NCBI GenBank assembly: GCA_009760855.2
Contig: WPIO01000066.1
Span: 1,512,501 to 1,576,500, forward strand
Direction: 5' to 3'
DNA from: Cristatella mucedo
Lineage: Eukaryota; Bryozoa; Phylactolaemata; Cristatellidae
DNA length: 64,000 bases
The notes under the pieces: model-generated
What the model saw: only the letters and a program-made list of their open reading frames with translations
Databases searched by the model: none
What the model was told of the DNA's origin: nothing
Position numbers and translations under genes: made by a program
Part shown: piece by piece, positions 44,126-56,394 of the stretch
Layout of the letters: each line of letters begins with the position of its first letter
Position numbering within the stretch: the first letter of the stretch is position 1

Positions 44126-44239
44126 ATGGTTTTTGTAACTGTGTGGAGTTACAGACTGAGATACGTACTTTGACGGCTGCAAAGTCAGGAACTCGCACCC
44201 TACCTCAGTATATACCTCTGAAATTTGCACGATTTTAGT

Positions 44240-44958
44240 TCATAGCAGCATAATTCGCTATGCGGCTCAGCTTTCGATAGCTTGCCCCTTCTTCCGGCGT
44301 GTGCAATCAGGCCCTTACAGCTTGTGCAAAACTCCGTGGCTAGGCTTGTCTGTCGTGATCGTTGCAGTTGCCATATTGCACCACTTCTCGCCGACCTGCA
44401 CTGGCTCCCTGTCAAGCAACGGATTGACTAAAAGGTTTTGTCGCACACTTTTAGGTCACTTCATTCTTAGGCTCCAGCCTATCCAACCGACATACTCCCC
44501 CATCAGGCCAAGCATCGTACCACCCGCTTTTCGGAAACCAACAGTTTACCAATACCTCATACATATCTCAAATACTTTGGAGATCGTGCATTTAGTTCGT
44601 ATGCTCGCAAAGCCTATAACTCACTCTCGACTTGCATCACAACATCCCCTGACTTAACCACTTAAAAAAAAACAACTTAAAAACGGACCTATTTAGGACA
44701 GCATTTAGTGAGTCCCTGTGACTCGTCCTTTATTTGCTTATTCGTGCTGACACTGTACATGCTGTCACTAACCATACTTGCATGCTGACCTTGTGCATGT
44801 CACCCCTAACCATGTTTTTCATTTGTTTAGCTAGCATGATGTTATTCACCAATAAATCGCGTCTCCCTTTGCAGCAAATGTAAAGCCCCTAGAAAGAGAC
44901 TGAGTTATCCGAGGGCGCTTGATCAAGCAAATTATTATTATTATTATTATTCTCTGTA
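44240..44958 (+). mobile_element. LINE-A copy, about 700 bp
   Basis: gtgtgcaatcaggcccttacagcttgtgcaaaactcc to the ATT tail at 44930-44952. The ORF2 end is frameshifted (SLSVVIVAVAILHHF in one frame, then others). Contains the stem-loop (taaagcccctagaaagag). Confidence 0.92.
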
Positions 44959-44959
44959 T

Positions 44960-46528
44960 CATTGAGATCTTTCTTATTGCCTTTACATCTTTCAGAACAT
45001 TTGACTCACCGTGGCACGGGCATGAGTGGAATCCTTAATAGATCCGTGTGTGTTTGCATTTTTAAAGAAGCACGATGCCGTGGAAGATGGGGTTACATAC
45101 AGTATTGCACATAATTGAAAAGGTTAATGATTAAGATTCAATTGTTCAGTAGCGTCATTTTCTGCTAAAAACCTATTATTAGTTGTCATAATAATGTCGT
45201 TAAAGTAAGGGCTACGTAATCCTTAAGAAAACTCGATGTCAGAGTGAATTACTTGATCAGGGTAACTTAATGCATCTCAGTCCGTTACTAAACTAAGTTA
45301 TGATTACTGACTGCGTTTTAGGCAGGAGCGTCTCCCCCTTAGCACACTCAACGCTTAAGTCATTTTTTGAATTCACTTGGTAGCAAAATATTTCATATCA
45401 CACAGCAAATAGAATGCATGCAGCATTACTGAGTCAACATTGCAGTTGACATAGCATGTACCGTTGACATAGCAGCTGAGGACGGTTAGAAAAGCTCTAT
45501 TTTAGTCTTCTACATTACAGAATACCAAAAAATCGTCCCTGCTCAATCACAATTTGTAGCCTTGCCAGATACTCATTTTTGCTACTAAAAAATACCTCAA
45601 CGGTGTTCACCAAGTAATCATATCATCTTTTCTGCTGTTTTAGAGGTCGATGCGGATAGAAATTTCGACACCAACATTGTCCCGAACACCTGGTCAGGTA
45701 CATCTTTACTTAGTTAACCTAATGTAATACACTAACGAGTATTATAAATTAGCAGCAATCGGCTCGGTCAAAGATTTCAAAATGATTAATTATAAGTCCC
45801 ACGTTTTGATATATTAGATCTCTGCTTGATTAGCCTGGTATATTTTATTTTTGATTTTGTATCTCAAGATGCTTTAGGTTTTTAATTATGCTTGTTCGGC
45901 ATGTTTGACAGTTAGTTGCGATGATTTTGCCTGAGCTTCTTTGATAATTCAAGGCCTTAAAAAATATTTTGCCTACTAGCTGGACTTGTAAGACTGGCTA
46001 TTCAAAGAATTATGAATGCGTGCAAGACAATTGCTACCAGAAAATGCAGGGAAATAGCCAAGTCCCAATCAAGTGCTGCTAGGGCTAGCTCAATGAGCAG
46101 CTGGGTAAATAAAATAACTAGTAGTTACCACGAGTCAATTAAATGTCTTTTACTCGTAGCGACTAGTGTGCGAACATTTGATACTGTTTAAATAACAACA
46201 GCCGTCATTTATCAAGCATGCTGATTCTTGACCACCTTTCAACTATGCTACTCAGATCTTCTTTCTAGTAAAACTATTAAACTCGCCTCAATGTAGTTCT
46301 TTTAATCTTATTTTTAAATTTTAGTTTACTACTCGAAGGCTGATTGTAATGCTTCGTGTCACCCGTTTGATGTCAATGCACATTATATTCATTGTCCCAC
46401 GACATCTTTTTGTGGTACAGTTGAGCTGTGACCATCTCGGCATCCTAAACCAAACTCAAATTGACTTGAGAGAAGCTGGCAGCCTTTTGGTTAGTCATTT
46501 AAGCCCTGCTTTCACGCCAACAATTCAC
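44960..46528. other. No gene recognised
   Basis: AT-rich. A patch at 46205-46270 (tatcaagcatgctg, accacctttcaactatgcta) vaguely recalls a very old LINE-A 3' UTR. The frame at 46349-46660 runs into the GA repeat and is not credible as a gene. Confidence 0.35.
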
Positions 46529-46612
46529 ACAAGAGAGCGAGAGAGAGAGAGACAGAGACAGAGAGAGATAGATAGAGAGAGAGAGAGAAAGAGTGAGAGA
46601 AAGAGAGAAAAC
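46529..46612 (+). repeat. (GA)n microsatellite, impure
   Basis: GAGA runs with ACAGAG and AGATAG interruptions, about 80 bp. Confidence 0.95.
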
Positions 46613-46614
46613 AG

Positions 46615-48640
46615 AACAAAATACTTAAACAATGCTCACTTGCCAGTACTTGGACTATAGATGTTTAATTACCATAAAACGAACTGAAGGCTCATGAATT
46701 GGGCAGCTTCAACTCATAAAATTTGCAATCGTCTGTCAGCAGCTTTTCGAAAATGACTACGGCAGGCGTGCATAAGCGGTTTCGGTGGCTTAGCTCAGAT
46801 TTGATTTTCTTATGGCGTATTGTGGCTATCGCATTGGCGAAGCCAAACTTTTGAGAAGGAGTTTAGTACCATAAGGCTTTAACGTCACATAATGAAAAGT
46901 CTTAAAAATTGTGCTATTTGCGCGAATTCATAAAGAGTGCATTTTAAGAGCAGAGGAGCATTTAATCACTTGTTATATAGGACCAGGTTTGTATTGATAC
47001 GATGCCATGGGAACAATAACTTCTCATGTCTTTGGAGGTGCTGTACTTGCATGAAATATGGTGGGAAGGCAAATGCCTTAGAACAGTTAAGTAGGCATCG
47101 GCAAATTCAGATGCAAGCTTGCGGGCTTTTTTTGATGGCAGACAAGGAGGAATGTGGTCAATACCGATCACCAAGATAGCAGAGTTTTGTTAGCTCTGTA
47201 AATCAAGCAGTATTTATAAAACATTTCAATATTCGTCACTTTATGTAATTGTGTAGGTCTTTTGATTTGCCTGCTTACCTCCCAGGCTGCAATAAGATCA
47301 AAATTTGGTTCATCTGAGAGCATTATACGAATTTATAATTATTATTACCGAATTTACGATTATGAATAGTTCAGTGAATCATTGAAACCTATTAGTATTT
47401 GATAATATCAAGACTATTTAAACAAAACTTTATTTAGCGGGACTGCAGCCCTTTATGAGCAAGAGAATTGCTAGGAGAGGTGTTATCGCAGTGTAAAGTC
47501 AAGTAAGCTAAGCTAAGTGATACACCTAAAAAATGATTTATGTATATGGTGTAAACTATAATTCCCTATTAAAATAATTCTGACACGATGACTATCAGGT
47601 ATTGTTATGCCAAGATTTTGACTATGTTGTCAGGTCAACTAAAGGCCATCGGGCAAACAGTATCCTCCCACACATTGTATTTTGTGTATGGTTACCCGAA
47701 GTTTTTATTGTTTATTGTTGTATATTATTGTATATTGCTGTATATTGTATATTGTTGTGATTTATATTGTTTATTCTATATTTTAGGTTTATTATTGTTT
47801 ATTTTATTGTTTAGGTTTATACCCGAAGTTTTTAAGTTTTCAAGTAGTGAAGATTTTAGACCAATAATACGAGGGAAAAGCATCCTTTAAAAATAATAGC
47901 ATTAAAGCTACAGAAGTTATATTTGACCTCATTATAGATGAATGGAATAACGACTAATAATTTTTGGATGACAAGCAAGGCATATAGGTTTTGCTTCTTT
48001 CCCCGGGAATGCATGTTAAGGCAATCGGCCCGGCAAACGTGAAAATGTAGTCTCTGAAGCCTTCAGATACAGTAAGAGATGTATACATAGTTTACTTAAG
48101 CCTGCCTGCAAGGTAGCAAGGAAACCCTCTTAGTGCCCCTGGTATCATCGGTATTTAGCCAGCGAACGTTTGAAGGTAAAAGTAAATAATGTGGTCCCTT
48201 TTATATGCAATTTATTCCCATGCTATAAGTAATAAATGCAATATTTATCTATTTAATTTATCCACTTCTGTATTTTTGTTTGTATTTTACAGGGTAAAAG
48301 AGAGTTAAAGTTTGCTTTTACGAGAATATGTCATGAATGCAGCGATCATTGATGGAATCCCCACACCCACTGATAAACCCGTCCAAACTTCGAACTTGCT
48401 AGAGCTCGCTTCTAAGCACTAAGCATACAATTACTGCTTGCTTAGCATCATTTCTACACTGCCAAGAGGTACATTTCCTCACGGCCCTAGTGAACGATTT
48501 GTCGTCTTTGCGGGAAAGTTCATCAGAAAGCGTGCAAAATGTAATTAAAACTGATTCCATTTTCAATTTCACGAGTGATGCTGTAGAACGACGGCTACAA
48601 TTACTAAACCATCACTACTTGCTTGCTTACTTTGGGCTCA
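46615..48640. other. No gene recognised
   Basis: AT-rich. At 47694-47835 a TATTG/TTTAT-rich tract is flanked by two copies of acccgaagttttta. Open frames of 70-100 codons lack any family signature. Confidence 0.4.
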
Positions 48641-48641
48641 C

Positions 48642-48831
<190 letters not shown>

Positions 48832-48834
48832 ACA

Positions 48835-49383
48835 AAGACTAATCGATTTTCCTAAGAGGAGATTGGCATGCTTTTGACAGCGGCCACGACATACGCCAGA
48901 AGCTCCGCTGGACCCAATTATCATTCTCCTAAACCTGGGCAATCTCAGTAAACACAATCGATTACAAGCCATTAGAATCAAAGAATGGGAAACTACGATC
49001 ATCAGTCGTCACCTGGCTGATCTAGCTGGGGCCACCTGAACCATCGGAGTGAACGAATTCAGTGACTAATTTGCATGAATTGCCAATTGCTTAGCACCAC
49101 CGAATTTTGTATATGTGTGCAGATGGATGTAGGCAGGCGTCACTACCGAAGCTAGCATGGTTGTAGAGTGATTGACAGTTTCTTAAAAGGAGAATCGCAT
49201 TTTTCACAGACACTATGGGAGGTAAGCTGAGATATGCTTACAGAGCCTATTCTAATTGTGAAACTATTCAACTTCTAAGTAACCCTCTCCATAACTGTTG
49301 AATGATTGGTATAATAATTCATGTCAAGAAGGTTTTCTTACAGCTTGTATGGATGTATGAGGCATATGCAGTGGCTGATTCTA
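48835..49383. other. No gene recognised
   Basis: Unremarkable spacer with no coding signal. Confidence 0.4.
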
Positions 49384-49384
49384 G

Positions 49385-49515
49385 CTGGTTTGGTCCAGCA
49401 GTTAAGGTGCTCTCCCTGAAAAAGTCCTAGCTGAGGTCGTGGCTCGAGTCACGAGGCATATGTGAAGTACCTGAATAGAGATTAAGTTCTCTTTGGGCGT
49501 TTTGAAAATGAATTA
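49385..49515 (+). mobile_element. SINE-2 copy
   Basis: gctggtttggtccagcagttaaggtgctc, ggtcgtggctcgagtcac (B box), then catatgtgaagtacctgaatagagattaagttctctttgggcg and aaatgaattatat. Second-best copy of the family. Confidence 0.75.
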
Positions 49516-49519
49516 TATT

Positions 49520-50224
49520 TGTTGAGGATATTTGACTTACTGGTGGGCTTTAAGGGGTCGAAGCATAGGTACAGCGAAGTCAGCTCCTAAAAATATAAAT
49601 TTTGTAAGCAATTGAACCAGGTACAGAGAAATTAGTTATACAGTACTTAAGTGGTACCTTGGATAACATATTTCCACTTATATAAGTACTCTGAAAACTC
49701 CCAGTTTAATAGGATCAAAACTAAAGCAGGGCAGGTCACTTAATGCCCATGCTTGATAGAAGTTGTAAATGCTTCATAATGTTTTGAGGATATATAAGCG
49801 AGATTGTGTAGTGGGAAGAGTTTTTTAGGAAGCTGTTGTCATCCCTAGTTTAATACATTTAAACCAACCCAGACCCTACCAATATCAGGTAATTTTCTCG
49901 AAATAGGATTCTTTACTTTTAAATCAAATACCTTTGTAGTTGGAGTATATAAAACTTTTTTTATTACCCTCTCAAGGTTTTTAACGTAATTGAAGCCACT
50001 GGACATTAAACAGCACCTATTTAGTCATCGTTATCCTAGTAAAACCCAATATCTTAAACGCAACAGTAAAAATAAAAGCATGTTGGATGTTACAAATATC
50101 ATAATATTATTTTTAGTTTAATTGCACACGCACGTACATTTCTTGCACAAAACCGCTAAACTGCGAAAGAGTGCAACTTGCTTGTTAAAATCAGGCACAG
50201 TTAGAATTTTATGCTCATGCAAAA
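49520..50224. other. No gene recognised
   Basis: AT-rich spacer; nothing supported. Confidence 0.4.
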
Positions 50225-50226
50225 GA

Positions 50227-50805
50227 ATAATAATAATAATAATAATTCACTTGATAAAGCACCCTTAGAGAACTTAATCTCTCTCTAGGCGTTTTACATT
50301 TGCTGCAAAGTGAAATGCAATTGAATGGTAAGTAAAATCATGCTTGAAAATCAAACGGAATGAATAATATGGTAAGGGGTGAACATGCACAGGGTCAGCA
50401 TGCAAATGTGGTTAGTGGCAGCATGCACAGTGTCAGCACGCATAAGCACATCAAGGACGAATCACAGGGACCCACTAAATGCTGTCCTAAATAGGTGTGT
50501 TTTTAGGTTCCTTTTAAATGTGGTCAGGTCGGGGGATGTTCTGACGCAGGTCGGGAGGCAGTTCCAGGCTTTGGGAGCATATGAACTAAATGCACGGTCT
50601 CCAAAGGATTTAAGGTTTGAATGAGGTATTTCTAGACTGTTGGATTCCGAAAAGCGGATGGTACAATGCTTGGACTGATGGGGGAGTATATCTGACAGAT
50701 AGGCTGGAGCCATAGAATGAAGGGACCTAAAAGTTAGCGATAAAACCTCGAAGTCAATCCGTTGCTTGACTGGTAGCCAGTGCAGATCGGCGAGAAGTGG
50801 AGTAA
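50227..50805 (-). mobile_element. LINE-A 3' part, relatively young
   Basis: A minus-strand frame of 122 codons (50462-50830) is open over the ORF2 end: ITPLLADLHWLPVKQRIDFE, then YAPKAWNCLPTCVRTSPD and LKTHLFRTAFSGSL. The ATT tail is at 50228-50247. The intact frame and its likeness to the copies at 7761 and 51901 point to a recent subfamily. Confidence 0.93.
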
Positions 50806-51408
50806 GAATGGGTACAAAGGGGCTACACATGTCGCTGCAAGAATTTGTGGTGATGCTTGGATATTTAGGCCTACAGTTCGTAATTAGAGTACCTTAAACT
50901 TTAATTGCAATACAGCGGTATGTAATTGAATCGAGAAACACTTGCACGCTTTACTATTTTGGCTACCTTTATCAAGTTTTAACGAAGATAAAACAAGATA
51001 ATTAAAAAACACAGTAGAGGGTATCAGCGAAAGTCGAAGCACACATTGGAAAGGAACGACTGTTGCATGAAGCATGAAACTGGATCTTGAAGTTTTGTCA
51101 TTTTTGCTCAGAAATTTCAGGCAACGACATGGGCAAACTCAGTGTTTGTCAAAAATTGGAAAAGCTGGCGCGCAAAAATTGGCTCTGCCATCCTACCTCC
51201 AGTTAAATCAGCTGGAAATTTAGGTGTCATGTTCCAAAGTGACCACTCGTTAGACGACCGCATCCGCTCCACAGTCAAATCTTCCCACTGTCAGTTACAT
51301 AACATTGCTAAAATTTGTGCTTGTTTAGATAAGGATACCACGTCTAAGTTTGTCCAGGCATTTGTCTTGATTTCGGTAACTCACCTCTCACTGGCCTACC
51401 TGTATCAA

Positions 51409-51476
51409 TGTAAAGCGGCTAGAAAGAGATTGAGTTCTCTGAGGGCGCTCTATCAATTGCATTATTATTATTATTG
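51409..51476 (+). mobile_element. LINE-A tail-only insertion in LINE-A
   Basis: About 68 bp: tcaatgtaaagcggctagaaagagattgag, the stem-loop and an ATT tail. An extreme 5' truncation. Confidence 0.75.
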
Positions 51477-51900
51477 TGTGCAATCAGGCGATTATAGATA
51501 GTGCAGAACTCCGCAGTAAGACCTGTGTGTCGTGACCTTTGCAGTTGCCACATCACACCACTTCTAGCCGACCTGCACTGGCTACCAGTCAAGCAACGGA
51601 TCGACGTCAAGGTCTTGTGGCTCACTGTTAGGTCACTTCATTCTTTGGCTCCAGCCTATCTCTCAGATGTACTCCCCCACCAAGTCTAGCATCGTACCAC
51701 CAGCTTTCCGGAATCTTACAGCTTACCAATACCTCGTACAAACCTCAAATCCTGTGGAGACCGTGCATTTAGTTCGTTTGCTCCCAAAGCTTGGAACTCC
51801 CTCACGACTTGCGTCAGAACATACCCCGACTTGAACCCATTTAAAAAGAATTTCAAAATATACCTATTTACGAAGGCATTTAGTTGGTCCCTGTGATTCT

Positions 51901-52805
51901 TAATAATAATAATAATAATTCACTTAATAAAGCGCCCTCAGAGAACTTAATCTCTCTCTAGGTGCTTTACTATTGCTGTAAAGTGAAATGCCATTGAATG
52001 GCAAGTAAAATCATGCTTGAAAAAAACAAACGAAATGAATAATATGGTTAGGGGTGACATGCACAGGGTCAGCATGCAAATGTGGTTAGTGGCAGCATGC
52101 ACAGTGTCGGCACGCATAAGCACATGAAGGACCAATCACAGGGACCTACTAAATGGTGTCCTAAACAGGCGGGTTTCTTGGTTCTTTTTAAATGTGGTCA
52201 GGTCTGGGGATGTTCTGACGCAGGTCGGGAGGCAGTTCCAGGCTTTGGGAGCATATGAACTAAATGCACAGTCTCCAAAGGATTTAAGGTTTGTACGAGG
52301 TATTTCTAGACTGTTGGATTCCGAAAAGCGAGTGGTACGATGCTTTGCCTGATGGGGTAGTATATCTGAAAGATAGGCTGGAGCCATAGAATGAAGAGAC
52401 CTAAAAGTGAGCGACAAAACCTTGAAGTCAATCCGTTGCTTGACTGGTAGCCAGTGCAGGTCGGCGAGAAGTGGAGTAATGTGGCAACTGCGGCGCTCAC
52501 GACAGACAAGCCTAGCTGCAGAGTTTTGCACCAGCTGCAATCGCCTGATCGCACATGCTGGTAGGCCAGTAAGCAGTGAGTTGCAGAAGTCGAGACGAGA
52601 TGTCACGAATGCATGGACTAACTTGGACGTGGTATCTTTATCTAAACAAGCCCGAATTTTAGCAATTTTATGAAGCTGAAAATAGGCGGATTTGACTGTG
52701 GAGCTGATATGGTTGTCTAACGAGAGGTCGCTTTGGAATATGACACCTAGATTTCGAGCTGATTCAACTGGAGATATGCTGGCAGAGCCAATTTTGAGAG
52801 TCAGC
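51901..52805 (-). mobile_element. Antisense LINE-A inserted in the LINE-A host
   Basis: About 900 bp with tail at 51902-51920. Its minus strand has a 156-codon frame (52136-52606), SRLDFCNSLLTGLPACAIRR to LFRTPFSRSL. The host sequence attct occurs at both edges (51895-51899 and 52807-52811), a likely 5-bp target duplication. This gives large inverted homology within 2 kb. Confidence 0.9.
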
Positions 52806-53044
52806 CTTTATTCTTCCTTCATGTGCTTATGTGTGCTGAAACTGTAGATGCTGCCACTAACCACTTTAGCTTGCTGGCCCTGTGCATGTCACCCCTAACC
52901 ATGTTATTCATGTTTATCAAGCATGATATTACTCACCATTCAATCGCGCTTCCCTTAACAGCAAATGTAAAGCGCCTAGAAAGAGATTTAGTTTTCTGAG
53001 GGCGCTCTAGCAAGTGCATCATTGTTATTATTATTTTTATTATA

Positions 53045-53143
53045 GAGACTTATACCTCCAACACCACCTTGCGAGGCCTGAAAGCATGACTGACAGAGAG
53101 TAGTTGAAAACCAGCAGACTACTTGGTGCTAAGCTAAAAGATT

Positions 53144-53185
<42 letters not shown>

Positions 53186-53615
53186 TATTGATGTCATATG
53201 CGATCGTGAATGACGACCATAAAGGCTATTAATTGGCGCCACTTACTCAATTTCAGCATTTCAGGGTTCACAAATCCTGCCTTCTCGAGTCAAAGTACTC
53301 CTTTCCAAATCTTGCTTAATTATGTAGCACTAAAGGTTAAAATCGTCTTCGACCACGATGTTCGACTATTATGAACCATAGCTGACATTAAGATACCCCC
53401 GAATATACATTGGCGTTTCAAATCGATTTATCAGTCCGATTAATCGATGAATCATGATGATGTTACTCTTCGACCGTACCTCTGGCTCTTAGCAAATTGC
53501 AGCATGCAGAACAAATTAGATATAACTTCTCACTACACATTTTCTCGCTCAGGGCGCAGCTGACAGGGTCACATCAAAGTTATGCTCCAATAAATTCATT
53601 GGCAGTATGAAACGA
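53045..53615. other. No gene recognised; includes a (GA)n run
   Basis: The GA microsatellite at 53146-53183 is the only feature. Otherwise AT-rich spacer. Confidence 0.45.
53146..53183 (+). repeat. (GA)19 microsatellite
   Basis: Pure GA units, no interruptions. Confidence 0.97.
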
Positions 53616-53619
53616 CAAT

Positions 53620-53850
53620 AAAAAATAATAATGCATCTCTTTCTCGGCGCTTTACATTTGCTGCAAAGGGAAATGCGATTGAATGGTGAGTGGCATCATG
53701 CTTGATAAACAAAATGAATAACATGGTTAGGGGTGACCTGCACAGGGTCAACATGTAAGTTTCGTTAGTGGCAGTATGCAAAAATTTCAGCACTCCAGCA
53801 ATAAGCACATGAAAGACGAATCATCGGGACCCACTAAATGCCGTCCAGAC
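53620..53850 (-). mobile_element. LINE-A 3' end fragment
   Basis: aataataatgcatctctttctcggcgctttacatttgctgcaaagg to cgggacccactaaatgccgtcc. The stem-loop is incomplete at the tail. Confidence 0.88.
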
Positions 53851-53854
53851 TCTG

Positions 53855-54520
53855 AGTCACTATTGACAAGCATTGACTATCCCACAGAGGCTAGCCCAGA
53901 AGTAGTGGTACGCACTAGCCAAGAGTCGGCTCTAAAGCAGCAGATTTACATCTTTGAAACACTTTCAGAGGTATGGCCTACAATGACATCCACCTAAATA
54001 CCAAGCAGATGACAACAGCCTTTGAAACGAACGTAAATTTGAATAAGGTATTGATCCCTCGCACGCTACTAAGACTCATCAGCTAACGATATTAACTCTG
54101 CAATACGACTCTAATAATTTTCAGTGTGGAATTCAGCAGTAAAAAACAGAAATTCTTAGCTTTTTGCCGTCTTCATCCGGGTCATGATCTGGATACGGTC
54201 AGTAGTCGAAGTACTCTTTAAAATAAGCTGAGTGGCCAGAAGGACGAGCTTATGCAGAGTTCCATCAAATTTTGAGTATAAATAAAACTTGCCAATAAAA
54301 ATGGAGAATCAAAGTGATTAATAATGTTCATACTGTGGACAACCTCGGTGAAGAATGGTTTTAAGAGCATTCTTGGCGGCCGGTAAGTATCAGATCTCCT
54401 TAAAAAAGAGCTGGCCAGTGACCGATTTTAATCAACCGACTTCTAGGTTAGATGCAGATTAACCTTGCAGAGAATAAGGGCTCATGTTTGGCGACCAAAT
54501 TCAGGAGCTTTATTGAACTC
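53855..54520. other. No gene recognised
   Basis: AT-rich spacer without coding or repeat signal. Confidence 0.4.
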
Positions 54521-54524
54521 ATAA

Positions 54525-54845
54525 TAATGATAATAAAAATAATGCACTTGATAAAGCGTCCTCAGAGAACTCAATCTCTTTCTGGGCGCTTCACATTTGC
54601 TGCAAAGGGAAGCGCGATGGAATGGTGAGTAATATTACGTTTGATAAACAACATGAACAACATGGTTAGGGTGACATGCACAGGGTCAGCATGCAAATGC
54701 GGTTAGTGGCAGCAACCACAGTGTCAGAACGCATGTGCACACGAATGACGAATCACATGGACCTACTAAATGCTGTCATAAATAGGTGTGCTTTCAAGTT
54801 CTTTCTAAATGTGGTCAAGTCAGGGGATGTTCTGACGTAAGTCCT
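54525..54845 (-). mobile_element. LINE-A 3' end fragment, fused to LINE-B
   Basis: Starts with AAT repeats and ends near gtggtcaagtcaggggatgttctgacg. The LINE-B copy follows at once with no unique spacer other than about 15 bases. Confidence 0.9.
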
Positions 54846-55938
54846 AGAAATGTAACTACTAATGTGATTAAGGCCCATGGAATAGGATATCACTTCTATG
54901 CTGACGATACTCAGTTGTATTTGTCATTTAAACCGTCGGAATCTGCTGCAGCAACTGAGAAACTGAATGTTTGCCTTGCCAATATTCGATCCTGGATGTC
55001 GGAAAACTTCCTGAAATTAAATGACGATAAAACTGAACTGCTGCTCATAGGACACCCTAAGCGTGTGGCTGGATTAAAAGGCTTTGCTGTTCTAATAGGT
55101 GATGCTATTGTGCGACCTTCACCACTCCTCGTAATCTAGGTGTCGTGTTCGACAGCTGCCTCAATTTCAAAAGATTCATTCATAAGGCTGCCTCTACAGC
55201 TAGCCATCACATCCGATCCCTATCCAAGATTAGAAGCTGTCTCCCACAGTGGCTTGTAAAAAATGTAACTAGCTCTTTAGTTCTGTCTCGGCTTGATTAT
55301 TGTAATTCCCTTTTGGCTGGGCTACCAAAGAAAGCTATTATGTCACTACAGCGGACTATGAATATGGCTGCAAGGCTGGTCTTCAAGTCCCAGCGGTTTG
55401 AGCACGTGTCACCTTTGCTGAAAGAGCTAGGATGGTTGCCGGTTGAGCAAAGGATACAGAGCAAAGTTCTTATGCTGACCCACAAAGCCCGCCACGGCTT
55501 GGCTCCTTCGTACCTAGCTGAACTGCTGCATCAGTTTCAGCCTGTTCGTGCCCTGAGGTCCTGTGTGGACAATAAATTAGCTGTCCCATTACTCCGCTTA
55601 AAGACAGTTGGCGACAGAAGCTTTAGCTCTGCAGGTCCTAGACTGTGGAACTCGCTTCCACAATTCTTACGCAACGACATCTATTCTCCAACTGCCGACT
55701 ATGGCGCATATTTTTCAGCGGTCCTTAACTGCTACTTCTATGCTACTCACTACCTCAACTGCTCTCCTAACTCTGCTATGCTTCCCACTTTCTCTTTGTT
55801 GCGTGAGACGAAGTCTGTTGGCTACCGAATGCGTACCGAAAGCCGCTTAGGCTGTGAGTTCGCTATACAAAACTCTCCTGCGTAACACCCACATGGTCTA
55901 TATGACTTTGTGGAGTTACTGACGGAGATACATTACTA
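54846..55938 (+). mobile_element. LINE-B 3' part, about 1.1 kb
   Basis: Starts in the RT at [20 protein letters not shown], with the YADD-type active site, and follows the long copy at about 18190-19230 to ggagttactgacggagatacattac. One frameshift near 55135 and otherwise open: 117 codons, then 246. Upstream RT and endonuclease are missing. The near-identity to 18190-19000 suggests both are recent. Confidence 0.92.
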
Positions 55939-55974
55939 AAAAATAACAAATATACAGAGATATACATGCATTTG

Positions 55975-56085
55975 TGTATGTACCACTCACCACTAGAAAG
56001 TGTTTCCTTTGCAGCAAAGGTAAAGCACATTGGAAGAGATTGACTTCTCTGAGGGCTCTTCATAAAATAAAATATTAAAATATTA
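55975..56085 (+). mobile_element. LINE-A tail fragment
   Basis: ccactcaccactagaaagtgtttcctttgcagcaaaggtaaagc to a decayed tail (aaaataaaatattaaaat). Confidence 0.8.
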
Positions 56086-56234
56086 ATATTTTAATATATG
56101 TGCATACCAGTGAATAAAACACCAGCAGATAACTAAATCAGAACATTTGCATTTCCCTATCATAGCCTATATCCTTTGGCTCGGTGTTTTGTCTGCTCGT
56201 TGGTTTTCTGGATACTTTATGTAACGATATTGCC

Positions 56235-56345
56235 CTGGAGGTACGGTGCAGCTCCCCATGACCGAGGTCGCTGGTTCGAACATTGTGCCATCCTTCCTAG
56301 CTGACAGCAAGTAGTAGTGGTAGTCATTTAAGCCACTCTGCTACA
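56235..56345 (+). mobile_element. SINE-1-like fragment
   Basis: ccctggaggtacggtgcagctc, cgaggtcgctggttcgaac (clear B box) and agtagtagtggtagtc. Its tail differs from the other copies. Confidence 0.5.
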
Positions 56346-56394
56346 ATGCAAATGAGGTTTTTAAAATCCAAATTGGCTTTTTATTACATGACCC

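Larger units (their letters stand above)
43083..44172 (+). mobile_element. LINE-B 3' part, interrupted by SINE-2 and LINE-A
   Basis: LINE-B sequence in three pieces: 43083-43148 (tatcacgtccgattcct, ttggctcgcaaaac), 43306-43938 (gctagattattacaat to gctattcaaagctcacctgcctaacaccca) and 44126-44172 (tttttgtaactgtgtggagttacagactgagatac). The pieces are in order, so the host LINE-B is the oldest. Confidence 0.8.
51130..53043 (+). mobile_element. LINE-A host copy with two nested LINE-A insertions
   Basis: The host runs 51130-51408 (IGSAILPPVKSAGNLGVMFQ), 51477-51900 (ORF2 end to gtccctgtgattct), and after the antisense insertion 52806-53043 (attcttccttcatgtgctt to the tail). 51409-51476 is a LINE-A tail alone, in the same orientation. 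The two ends agree, so the original copy can be followed through. Confidence 0.85.

Noticed and set aside
46349-46660. 103-codon frame with hydrophobic start
   Set aside because: Runs into the GA microsatellite (RERERQRQ) and lacks any motif.
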